Of a DNA stretch of 25,959 nt, positions 16,001-25,362 are shown piece by piece. A program made the position numbers and the translations under genes. The notes under the pieces are model-generated. The model was not told the origin of the DNA. It did no database searches and saw only the letters and a list, made by a program, of their open reading frames with translations. Numbering within the stretch: the first letter of the stretch is position 1; each line of letters starts with the position of its first letter. Source of the DNA: Anaeromyces robustus (Eukaryota; Neocallimastigomycota; Neocallimastigomycetes; Neocallimastigales; Neocallimastigaceae). The stretch is from the NCBI GenBank assembly GCA_002104895.1, contig MCFG01000016.1:325001-350959 (forward strand), given 5' to 3'.

Positions 16001-16853
16001 AATACTAATACTAATAGTAATACTGATACTAATACTAACTCCAATAATAATACTAATATTAATTCAAATACCAATACTAATATTAATACTAAAACAAATA
16101 TTAAAAATAATGTTAAATCTAATAAACCTAATAATATTAATACTAATATTAATACCCTATCAGAAAATGAAAATAATAATATTAAAAGAGTTAATAGTAT
16201 TACTTCCTCTAATACTACTATTAGTCCTATTAGAAAAGATGATGAAAAGAAAGGTTACTTTAGTAATCATGAATTCTTTAATATGAATAATATAAATAAT
16301 ATAAATAGTATAAATAATATAAATAATATAAATAATAATAATAATAATAATAAAATTTATAAATCAATAAATTCTACCTCACCACTTACTACAACTATAA
16401 ATCCAATGACAATAATAACTTCAAACTCAACCAATAATAATATTGCAAATTCAATATCATCATCATCTAATAGTATTACTGAAAATAGTAATACTAATAA
16501 TTCATCAATAGCAACAGGTAGTTCTAATGCTGCCTATCGTAAGGCTAATAGTAGTAGTAATAGAAATAGTACTGTTATTTACAGTCAAAGAAAAGAAAGT
16601 CTTAACAATAAACCACGTATTCAAAAACAACAATTATTACAACAAAAGATTATTCAAATTCAACAACAAAAACAAGCACAACAACAACTTAAGCAAAAAC
16701 AATTAACAACTCAATCACCAAATCAACCTATTATTCAAAACCATTTAGTAGAAAGTCAGAAAATTTATATAGAAAAAGATAATATTAATCAAAATAATAA
16801 TAATCATAATAATAATCATAATAATAATAATAATGGTAATAATAATAATAATA

Positions 16854-16893
<40 letters not shown>

Positions 16894-17668
16894 TAATATT
16901 AATAATGCTGTAATTGAAATTAATAGAATTAAAAGATCTAATACGGCATCATCGAGAGCATCATCGAAAGTTTCTTTAAATGATTCTAAAACAGAAAAAA
17001 ATAATTTTGATAATGTTAATACTACTATAGTTACCACCAATTCCATTAAAAGTCGTCAATTCCCAGCTTATTCATCTTCTATTAATGATGTAGAAGATAT
17101 AAAGAAAAGTTACAGTATAAAATCTGGATCAAAATTTAATACAAAAGATGATTTAGATGATCTTATACCACTTCCAAGAACTAATCCAAATCCACATATA
17201 ATCATGAAATCTTCTATGGAAGATAATATGAATATTAATAATATAAATATTAACAATGATGATATTTCACCTGTTTGTAGTTATGATCATATTATTACAA
17301 GTAGTATTAAAGAACAATTTAATAAGAGTAGTGAATTAGAAGAATCTTATGAAGTTCGTGATAATTTTAATTTTGAAATTAATAATAATAATAGAATTAT
17401 ACTTGATAAAAATTTCCTTATTGCTGATAAAATATATCAAAGTGATGGATCAATTTCAATAGAAGATAGTAGTCAAGAAATTTCTTCTTTGGAAGATACT
17501 CATCAAGATATATCTAGTACAGAAAATAATATAACCATACCACCATCACCTATATCATCAACAACAGAAAATGGTAAAGTTAAAAAGAAGAATTCTTTTT
17601 TAAATAATGTATTTAAAAAGAGATCATCTATGGACAGAAAACATTATATAATGACAAGTGAAGAATAA
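13025..17668 (+). CDS. TPR plus metallo-beta-lactamase-fold hydrolase with large low-complexity inserts
   Basis: Single exon, 1547 aa. Seen in order: a first TPR-like helix pair (about 48-80, GNRHYKSYKFLQAVHCYTKA); a disordered insert (80-280) with a QN repeat near 229-243; two or more TPR units (about 285-370, ANRSASYIRLKEFSKANLDA, GYYRKAEALKGMKKYLESLD); then the MBL fold. Metal ligands are intact: THFHIDH (H453, H455, D457, H458), PGHTLGS (H826), FSGDT (D844) and YPGHSYGG (H885). About 290 mostly acidic and Asn-rich residues (520-813) interrupt the fold between its two halves. A tail of about 640 residues rich in Asn, Thr, Ser and Gln follows. Known family: glyoxalase II / ETHE1-like enzymes; CGRIDLPESSPEEMYDSL resembles the CGR-D motif shared by ETHE1 persulfide dioxygenases and bacterial-type hydroxyacylglutathione hydrolases. 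Substrate cannot be told from sequence. No signal peptide is visible, so it is probably cytosolic. TPRs suggest a protein partner (inference). Confidence 0.88.
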
Positions 17669-17926
17669 GAATTAAAAAGAAAAAAAAAAAAATTTTTTTT
17701 AAGTTAAAAATAAATAATCTATAGACTTTTAAATAATAATATTAATTTATTATTATTTTTTATTTTTTAATTTTTTAATTTTTTTTTTATTTTTATTTTA
17801 TTCTTATTTTCAAAAAAAAAAAAAAAAAAAAAACAGGCAATCATTAATCCAAATATTAAAATAAAGCAATAGATTTCATTTATAAAAATTATTTAAATAT
17901 AAAAATTAAAAATTTTAGACATATTA

Positions 17927-17927
<1 letters not shown>

Positions 17928-17982
<55 letters not shown>
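17928..17982. repeat. (AAT)n array
   Basis: About 18 tandem AAT units, 260 bp after the stop codon of the TPR-MBL gene. The same triplet encodes the poly-Asn tracts inside that gene. Confidence 0.95.
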
Positions 17983-17984
<2 letters not shown>

Positions 17985-18004
17985 TATAGGAAAAAATATT
18001 CATA

Positions 18005-18365
18005 ACACAAATAAAAAATAAAAAAACAAAAAAAAAAAAAAAAAAAAAAAAAAAATTCAGAATATATAAATATATATATATAAAACAAAAAAAAAAAACA
18101 ATAAAAAAAAAGCAAAACAAAAACCAAAAATAATGAAAAAAATTAAAAACAAAAAAACTAACAAAAGAACAGAAAAAAATAAAAAAACAAAAAAATAAAA
18201 AAACAAAAACAAAAAAAAAAAACAAAAAAACAAAAAAAAAAAAACAAAAAACAAAAAAACAAAAAAAAAAAACAAAAAAACAAAAAGCAAAAAACAAAAA
18301 ATACAAAAAAATACAAAAAAAAAAAAAAAAAACAACAACAAAAAAAAAAAAAAAAAAGCAAAACA
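18005..18365. repeat. A-rich, nearly G-free tract with AAAAAC units
   Basis: About 360 bp composed mainly of A with regularly spaced C (AAAAAC, AAAAAAC), including a run of 28 A at 18028-18055. Only a handful of G are present on the + strand. It looks like a decayed or expanding A(n)C satellite-like tract. Confidence 0.85.
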
Positions 18366-18429
18366 AAATAATTAATAATATAAATAATTATAATAATTAT
18401 AATAATAATAATACTAATAAAATTAATTG

Positions 18430-18471
<42 letters not shown>

Positions 18472-18479
18472 ATATATAT
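18430..18479. repeat. Poly-A run of 50
   Basis: Uninterrupted A on the + strand, following AATTAATTG and ended by GAATATATATT. No open frame or transposon end is adjacent, so it is not obviously a retrotransposon poly-A tail. Confidence 0.95.
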
Positions 18480-18881
18480 TATAAAGGATTAAGAATATAT
18501 ATAAAGTATCATTTATAGTTTGTTATTAATATTACGTATATTACACATTTTATTTCAGATGTATATTTATTCTTATGTATTTTTTTTTTTTTTTTTTTTT
18601 TTTTCTTTTTTGGTTTATTATTATAATAGCTTTTTTTTTTTTTTTTTTTTTTTACACTATCAATACAATTTATCTTTTTTTTTTTTAGTCATATTTTTCT
18701 TTACTTTACTTTTCTTTTCTTTCTTTTTTTTATTTAAGAATAATGAATAAAAAGAAAAGAAGGGAGGGAAAAAAAATGAATGAATAAATAAATAAATATT
18801 TTTATTAATAAATTTTTTCTTTTTATATAGTATCAACCGTTATAATATTTCTATTTTTTTTTTATATATATAAATGAATAA

Positions 18882-18882
<1 letters not shown>

Positions 18883-18921
<39 letters not shown>

Positions 18922-18923
18922 AA
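18883..18923. repeat. Short (AAAT)n array
   Basis: About 40 bp of AAAT; a few more copies lie at 18779-18797. Confidence 0.93.
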
Positions 18924-20942
18924 ATAATCAATTATATATATTTTTAAATAATTTTCTATAATAATTTTTAAATAATTTTCTACAATAATTTTTAAATAAT
19001 TAACAATATTAGTAATTATATATATATATATATGTATGTATTACTTTTGTGTTAAAAACCATATTAAATAAAATCTATAATAATAAACTAAACTAATCTT
19101 TTTTAATATCATAAACTAATATATATATATATATATATATTTTTTTTTCTTGTATTGATACAAGGTTCATTAAGAATAAATATAATAACTAATATGTTTT
19201 TTTTTTTTTTAAACGTATTTATTTATATATAATAAATATATATAATTCCATAATTCCATAATTAAAAAATTAAAAAGCAACTATAAATCATAAATATTAA
19301 GTTGCTTAAAAGATTAAATAGTTGTTAATTTATAAAAAATTTTATATTTCTTAAATATTTATATTTTATTATTATTATTTTTTAATAAATATATTTTTTC
19401 TTAATATTAATTTTACAAAAAAAAATATAGAAATATTATGGAATTTTAATTTTAAATTGATATAGATATTAATATATATATATATCAAAAAAGAAAAGAA
19501 AATATATATATATATGGATATTTTATTTTAAATTTATATAATCTTATTATATATAAATGATATTTAAAAAATTATCATTAAATATTATAATGTATAAATA
19601 TAATATTAATAGTAATAAAAGTTTATCATCGTCACCAAAAATATATATTATATTATATACATTTAATTTAAGATAAATGGTAGATTAATTTTTGAATAAT
19701 TATTTTGATTATAACCTTTTTAAATAATGAAATTTTAAAAATTGATACAATACAATTTAAATTTCATTATATAAAATGTAATGAAATTTAAAAATTTTAA
19801 AGTTTTAAAATTGTATTGAATTATACCACATAAAATATTTAAGATTATATTAAGAAGATGATATTTATTTAATATTAATGTTTTTTTTTTTTTTTTAAAA
19901 AAAAAAAGAGATTAAAAATTAAAAATATGTATCTATATGATTCAGGTATATATGATATACATTAAGATATTACACTAGAAATTTTAATAATTTAAATTTT
20001 GGAAATTTATTATGTAAAAAAAAAAATAATAAAATTGTTTTATGGTAAACAAATTTAATTATGATAATTAACAATTTAACTAAATTTTAATAATTAATTA
20101 TATCAAAAAAAAAAAAAAAAAAAAAAATATTACATTAATAGAAAATGGAATAATTATTACATACTTTTTTTTTTTTTTTGTATTTTTGATTGTTTATTAA
20201 ATAATAAGAAAAATAAATATTAATAAATTATATTATTTTGAGAAATATAATTATAATAACAATAGTAATAATATTAATAATAATACTAATTATGATATAA
20301 GAATAAAAGCATAAAAGAATAGAATAAAATAAAATAAAATTTAATAATAATAATTTAATAATAATAATAAAATATTATAATAAATAATAAAATAATAAAT
20401 AATTAATAGTAAATAATAAAAATAGTAATAAATAATAAAAATAATAATATATAATAAAAATAATAATAAATAATAAAAATAATAGTAATAATTATTTATA
20501 ATTATATAATACTATTTCATATATAAAAAAAGAATATATTTATTATATTCAAAATTCTTATTATAGAAAGTTTAATAACAAAAACATATATTTATTTATC
20601 ATATTATTTCATTTTATTTTTTTTTTTTTAAATATATCACATCATAGTATTTAATAAAGTGTTCTTTTTAACCAATATTTTTAATAAAACATTTTGTAAT
20701 TAATTATAAATGATTAATTATTTAATTCAATGTAAGAATTTTATTTTATAATAATTTTTTTTATATTATTAAACTATTTTACTTATTTATTAAGATTTTT
20801 AATTTTTTAAAAATAATAATAATTTAAAAATATAATTTCTTATATTTCTATAATCATCAAATAACACAAAATTATATATTTGATTTATAATAAAATGTCA
20901 AACATCATCCATAGAAAAGAAATTAATATAAAAACTTAATAT

Positions 20943-20992
20943 TTTTCTTTTCTCTCTCTCTCTTTTTTTTTTTTTCTTCTTCTTTTTTTCTT
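20943..20992 (+). promoter_or_regulatory. Pyrimidine (CT-rich) tract upstream of the deacetylase gene
   Basis: A 50-bp pure C/T stretch, including CTCTCTCTCTCT and TTCTTCTTC, lies about 140 bp before the start codon at 21133. CT-rich blocks just upstream of the transcription start are common in fungal promoters. The role here is inferred from position and composition. It is the only such C-containing pyrimidine block near a gene in the window. Confidence 0.4.
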
Positions 20993-21132
20993 ATTTAAAA
21001 ATTATTGAAAATTATTTATTTAAAATAGGAAATAATTAAATATAGAAGAAAAAAATTAATAATAGTTAAAATATAATTAAAGTTAAAAAAAAAAAAAAAA
21101 AAAAAAAAGAAAAAAAACTAAAAATATTAGAA

Positions 21133-21391
21133 ATGAAATATTTAAATTCTATTATATTTTTATCTTCACTTGCCATAAGTGCTATTCGTGGTGAAGTTAA
21201 ATATTTCAGTAAATGTGTTAAAAATGGTGATTTTGCAATTACTTTTGATGATGGTCCAAGTTTAGATTATAGTAATGCTATCTTAGATATTCTTGATGAA
21301 TATAAAGTAAAAGCTACTTTCTTTGTTAATGGTAAAAATTGTGTAGATATTACTACTAATGATTTAGCTAAAGTATGTAACCATTAGAGAA

Positions 21392-21425
<34 letters not shown>

Positions 21426-22128
21426 TATCATTATTATTAGTATATTGATATAAGAAAAACTAATAAAAAAAAATTATTGAAATAATAAACTAATAAATAT
21501 ATTTTATATATATATAAAATAATCTATTAATAATAAATTATTACAACTCTATATGTTGAAAAAAAATTTTTTTTATTTTACTTGATTATGATAATAAATC
21601 TATATGTAATATATATATAAAAGGCTATTTTAAAAAGAGAATATGAAAGTGGACATGTTATTGGAAGTCATACTTTTACACATCCATTTGGTATTACTAC
21701 ATTAAGTAAAGATGAATTAACTTATGAACTTAATGCTTTAAATGATGCTTTATATGATATTATTGGGGTTAAACCAGCTTTCTTTAGACCACCCCTTGGT
21801 GAATATTCTGAAGAAAATTTAAAAGTTATTGAACAATGTGGTATAAAAGCTAATATTTTATGGAATTTAGATTCAGAAGATTGGGATCATAACTATAATG
21901 CTACTCAACAATATATTGATAATTTAGAAGGAAAAGATCCCTATGCTCATTCATTTATTGCTTTAAATCATGATATTCAAAAAGTTACTGCGGAGACTAA
22001 TTTAAAAATTGTTATACCCTATCTTAAAAAATTAGGTTATAATTTAGTTCCAATGGATGTTTGTATTGGTTTACCTGCATATCAATCAGATTATGATGAA
22101 AATTCAAATCCAAAGAAAATACCAAGTA

Positions 22129-22160
<32 letters not shown>

Positions 22161-22406
22161 TCAAATGGAGGAAATAATGGTATTAGTAAAGATGGATCTG
22201 GAGAAACAGTTTCTGGAGATCCACAAAACTTAAATAATAATGATAATAACAATAGTAATAATAATGGTACTAATAATAGTAATACCAATAATAATAATAA
22301 TGGCAATGGTAATGCACTTCCAGAAACTAGTGATGCTAATATTGTAAGAAACTCTGTTGTATTGAGTGTTACAATTATGTTATTAATGTCTATTCTTTTA
22401 CTTTAA
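21133..22406 (+). CDS. GPI-anchored polysaccharide (chitin) deacetylase, 2 exons
   Basis: Exons 21133-21372 and 21624-22406 (intron GTATGT...AAAG, 251 nt, phase 0) give 340 aa. Seen: a signal peptide (1-20, MKYLNSIIFLSSLAISAIRG), then a carbohydrate esterase family 4 (NodB) domain. Motif 1 is TFDDGP (catalytic base D39, metal ligand D40). Motif 2 is SHTFTH (metal ligands H96 and H100), motif 3 RPPLGEY (R135) and motif 4 DSEDW (163-167). Motif 5 is LNHD (catalytic H196). All catalytic positions are intact. After about residue 235 there is a Ser/Asn/Gly-rich linker with poly-Asn, then a hydrophobic end (SVVLSVTIMLLMSILLL), which is a GPI-attachment signal. Known role: these enzymes remove acetyl groups from chitin to give chitosan at the cell surface, in wall maturation, sporulation or protection from chitinase. 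Chitin as substrate is inferred; xylan is possible for CE4, but the GPI-anchored, one-domain form fits fungal chitin deacetylases best. Confidence 0.92.
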
Positions 22407-22754
22407 GAAAATTAATTAATTATTATTTTTCTTATTATTAAAAATTCATTTATATTATATATAAAAGAGTTTAAAGTAAAAATATATAATGTAATATACT
22501 CTTTTAATAATTATTTATTTATGAAAAAAAAAAAAAAAACAAAAACAAAAAAAAAAAAGTAAATGTCAAATTTTTGATAAACATATATAATATATGCTTA
22601 AAAGACTAATTTTTAATTTTAGATATAAAAAATTAAATTCATTAAATAATAGTATTTTTTTTAATAAATTAATAATAAAAAATAAAATAATATAAAAGAA
22701 AAAAAAATAAAAAATCATTAAATAAAGAAAGTATTTAATGCGTATTACTTTAGT

Positions 22755-22796
22755 AATTAATTGAATATTTGATAAATATCAAATATTCAATTAATT
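22755..22796. repeat. Perfect 20-bp inverted repeat, 2-nt loop
   Basis: Arms 22755-22774 and 22777-22796 are exact reverse complements (left arm AATTAATTGAATATTTGATA) around a central AA. It lies about 350 bp after the deacetylase stop codon. Confidence 0.92.
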
Positions 22797-22978
22797 TTAA
22801 TAATAGTTAATTAACAATTAATCAACATTATTATTATTATTATTTATTTAATAAGAGAATAGTTAGATATGATTTATCAGGGAAAAGTCTATAGTCTATA
22901 TAGATATTAATTGAATTAAAAAAGATTGAAGTAAAATAAACATAAATTTAAAATTATTAGTAAATAATGCGCCACAAT

Positions 22979-23012
22979 AAATTATTATATAATGTAAATT
23001 ATATAATAATTT
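22979..23012. repeat. Perfect 15-bp inverted repeat, 4-nt loop
   Basis: Arms 22979-22993 (AAATTATTATATAAT) and 22998-23012 are exact complements around GTAA. Confidence 0.88.
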
Positions 23013-23110
23013 AATACGTATTAAATTTTATTACAATACATAAATTTATTAAGAAATTAATTAATAATATAAGAACATAAAATCTATAAAATTATTTTAT
23101 TATATACATA

Positions 23111-23135
23111 AATTAATGTATTATTTACATTAATT
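23111..23135. repeat. Perfect 10-bp inverted repeat
   Basis: AATTAATGTA, loop TTATT, TACATTAATT. On its own it is weak in A+T-rich DNA, but it is one of a series. Confidence 0.7.
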
Positions 23136-23206
23136 ATAGTTTTATAACATTAGGTGAAATATAGAAAATAGTGATTAATTATTTATATTAGTTATAATTA
23201 TAAACT

Positions 23207-23232
23207 CCTTATTTTTCTCCTTAAAAATAAGG
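23207..23232. repeat. 10-bp inverted repeat (CCTTATTTTT / AAAAATAAGG)
   Basis: Arms 23207-23216 and 23223-23232 flank CTCCTT. The GC-closed base of the stem makes a chance match less likely than for pure A+T arms. Confidence 0.8.
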
Positions 23233-23737
23233 TAAAGAAATAATTATACAAATATTAAATAATTATAATTTTAAAAGTATAAAAAGAATTAAAAATATCT
23301 AATATAAAAATGTAGACAAAAATTAAGTTCAAAAATATAATAAATAATTAATAAATATAATAAAGTTTATTAAAACAAAATTCTTTCCTTATTTAAAAAT
23401 TTTCTGAACCTTAAAAGTGTTATACCTCATTTGGTGGAGATATCGTTTTTAGGGAGGAAAAGCATATAATTTTGTTATTTATATATTTCATACATAATTA
23501 AATTTTATTATTGATTATTATTAAATCATTGTTTTATTGAAACTGTAACAACGCTAACGACTTAGGTTAACACAATACTAATTATACTTTTTATGTTTTA
23601 AGATTAATGAGTTTTAATAACAATTTTATTTATTATTAATATTTATTTTAATCTTAATACTAATTCTAGAGATTAATTTTACATGAAATTACAAGAATAT
23701 ATATTTATAAGTTAGAAGTATACATAAACAATACTTT

Positions 23738-23756
23738 ATGAGTGAAATTCACTCAT
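23738..23756. repeat. 9-bp inverted repeat with 1-nt centre
   Basis: ATGAGTGAA, A, TTCACTCAT. It contains several G/C pairs and could be a dimeric protein-binding site as well as a hairpin. Confidence 0.8.
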
Positions 23757-23800
23757 AACGATTGGTTGATTTCATGGTTTGTGAAGAAAAAGAGTGGAAG

Positions 23801-23851
23801 AGTTATGGATCAAAATATAACTAATAAATAGTTATATTTTGATCCATAACT
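23801..23851. repeat. Perfect 23-bp inverted repeat, 5-nt loop, abutting the tRNA-like segment
   Basis: Arms 23801-23823 and 23829-23851 are exact complements over 23 bp, including GTTATGGATC / GATCCATAAC, around ATAAA. The right arm ends one base before the tRNA-like segment, so on the minus strand the hairpin follows that segment directly. Confidence 0.93.
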
Positions 23852-23932
23852 GAGGGTGATACCCGGAGTCGAACTCATGACAGGTAGGTCAGAGTCCAAC
23901 AACCTGACGACTACGTCAGTCGGGGAACCCTC
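23852..23932 (-). other. tRNA-like segment with A-box and B-box motifs (possible tRNA relic or SINE head)
   Basis: Read on the minus strand this 81-nt block has a B-box match (AGTTCGACTCC, at 23865-23875) and an A-box-like TGACGTAGTCGT about 44 nt earlier, which is the spacing found in tRNA genes. The ends pair over 6 bp (GAGGGT with ACCCTC). The middle resembles an anticodon arm (GTTGG, 7-nt loop, CCTAC). The T stem does not pair beyond its universal G-C closing pair, and the D stem is not regular, so this is not a clean functional tRNA. The best readings are a degenerate tRNA gene or the Pol III head of a tRNA-derived SINE. A TTTT on the minus strand (plus 23812-23815) could end a transcript of about 120 nt. 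Confidence 0.5.
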
Positions 23933-23950
23933 GGTAGGATGATAAACAAT

Positions 23951-23972
23951 GGAATTATTAAATCATAATTCC
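23951..23972. repeat. 8-bp inverted repeat
   Basis: GGAATTAT at 23951-23958 and ATAATTCC at 23965-23972, loop TAAATC. It is part of the hairpin cluster. Confidence 0.7.
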
Positions 23973-24001
23973 TGGTAAATTTAATATTAAATGTCGCGAA
24001 T

Positions 24002-24032
24002 ATTAGTGGATTTAAAATTGAAATTCACTAAT
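24002..24032. repeat. 12-bp inverted repeat with one G-T pair
   Basis: ATTAGTGGATTT at 24002-24013 and AAATTCACTAAT at 24021-24032. One position needs a wobble pair, which is more natural in an RNA hairpin than in a DNA site. Confidence 0.75.
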
Positions 24033-24199
24033 AGTTCAATTACATTTAAATTTCGTTATTGACTAAATCACTTAAAATTCGATTTTCAATAAAATAAACA
24101 AATATTAAAAAGTATTTAAATTGATATTGTAAAGGGTTTGGACAAATTAAATAAATATTAATCAACTTAATTTAACCCTTAAGATATTAATAAAAATAA

Positions 24200-24360
24200 T
24201 CAGAAGAAAAATAACGATAACTTGGCAAATATTGAAGATTTCCGCATTTCCGCTTGATTTTATGCTCATTGAGAAGCTCTGCTCAAGAGCTACAACATAT
24301 CTGAATTTCAGCCCATTTGGACCACTGGTTGGCGAGATATTGGACTTTAAAGGTTTATAC
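24200..24360. other. Compositional island, non-coding so far as can be seen
   Basis: About 160 bp with much more G and C than the DNA on either side, including CTTGGCAAATATTGAAGA, CATTTCCGCTTGATTTTATG and CAGCCCATTTGGACCACTGG, plus a small AGCTCT / AGAGCT hairpin around 24275-24291. A minus-strand frame of 66 codons overlaps it but shows no recognisable domain. It could be a conserved part of a mobile element. Confidence 0.45.
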
Positions 24361-25362
24361 AATATAAAAATATAATTAAATATTTACAAGGATCCATAAA
24401 TAAATAATTATAATATTTTATATAGATAAAATCTTTTTATTTCAATAATTATATTATAATTTATAATAATAATAATCATTCAGATATACAGAAAACGCCT
24501 TCAAATAATTTATAAAATATTAATTAGAATAATAATAATAATTTATATAATATATTATAATAATTGTTAATTATTTTTATAAAAATTAGAATAGTTGATT
24601 ATTATATTAATTTACAGAAATTCTTAGAATTCTAAAAATCTCAAAAAGATTTAAAATTTACTTAAGATCTTAAATAATTAAAAATATCCCATTTTATCTA
24701 GAATTAATTATACAGAAAAGATTATAAAAATCCAAAGATAAAAATAATTAATATATAGATAAATAATTAAATAGTATACTAAACAATTAAAATAATTAAA
24801 TAGTTAACTAGTTAAATAATTAGAATAGTTATAAATCTAAATCTTAGATTATAAATTCTTATCATTAAATTTATTAATAGTTTATATAGTTTTATATTAG
24901 TTTTATATAGTTAGATTTTTATCAATATTATTTTATTCATATATTTTATTTAAAATTATACATGTATAAATATATTATCAATAGATTATAATAATTAAAT
25001 GTATTAATAATTATTAGATTTAGAAAAAGTATAAATAAGGATTGAAATTACAATTCCTTTTAATCTTTGTAAGATTATTAACTAAATAACTTAGAATTAA
25101 TGACTTAATAATCTAATTATTATTTAAACTTTTCTTAATTAATTATTAATAAAAAATATTATTATAAAACTTAATTATTTTAAAAAAGTGTTCTTTTAAT
25201 TAATTAATTTATTGTGTATTAATAAATAAATTTGCCTATTAATTATATATTTGTTTAATTAGTTATTTTGTTATTAATTAAACATCTTGACCTGACCATT
25301 ATTAAACCAAAACTACCCTCATTTAACAATAATCTTACCTGCTGTTTTCTGGTTACCTTAAG

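Larger units (their letters stand above)
17669..21132. other. 3.5-kb non-coding spacer, homopolymer-rich
   Basis: No gene on either strand. The Phe- and Leu-rich open frames (17893-18366 minus, 18520-18750 plus) are translations of poly-A and poly-T. The stretch carries an (AAT)n array, an A-rich, G-poor tract, a run of 50 A, poly-T runs, an (AAAT)n array, TA runs, a partial inverted repeat near 19739-19840, and AATAATAAA-rich DNA at 20320-20500. The right end is the promoter and leader of the deacetylase gene. Confidence 0.75.
22407..25362. other. Hairpin-rich non-coding region leading to the retrotransposon
   Basis: After the 3' UTR of the deacetylase gene (with A-rich runs at 22520-22560), the sequence changes. 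Long homopolymers and tandem repeats disappear, G and C rise, and perfect inverted repeats become frequent. No coding region could be supported; the minus-strand open frame at 24162-24362 shows no known domain. This stretch probably holds the left part of the Gag-encoding element, including its long terminal repeat, but no second copy is available in the window to define its borders. Confidence 0.6.

Noticed and set aside
15945-16286. 113-codon Ile/Leu-rich open frame inside the TPR-MBL gene
   Set aside because: Frame-shifted shadow of the Asn-Thr repeats; the same holds for the minus-strand frames at 15172-15357, 16816-17046 and 22091-22306.
17893-18366. 157-codon minus-strand open frame, mostly Phe, with two more frames inside it
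   Set aside because: It is the complement of A-rich tracts and (AAT)n; no protein-like composition.
18520-18750. Open frame with apparent membrane segments
   Set aside because: Poly-Phe from poly-T runs; a false membrane protein.
24162-24362. 66-codon minus-strand frame in the compositional island
   Set aside because: More protein-like than the others, but no recognisable domain, start context or neighbouring exons; kept only as an observation on the island.
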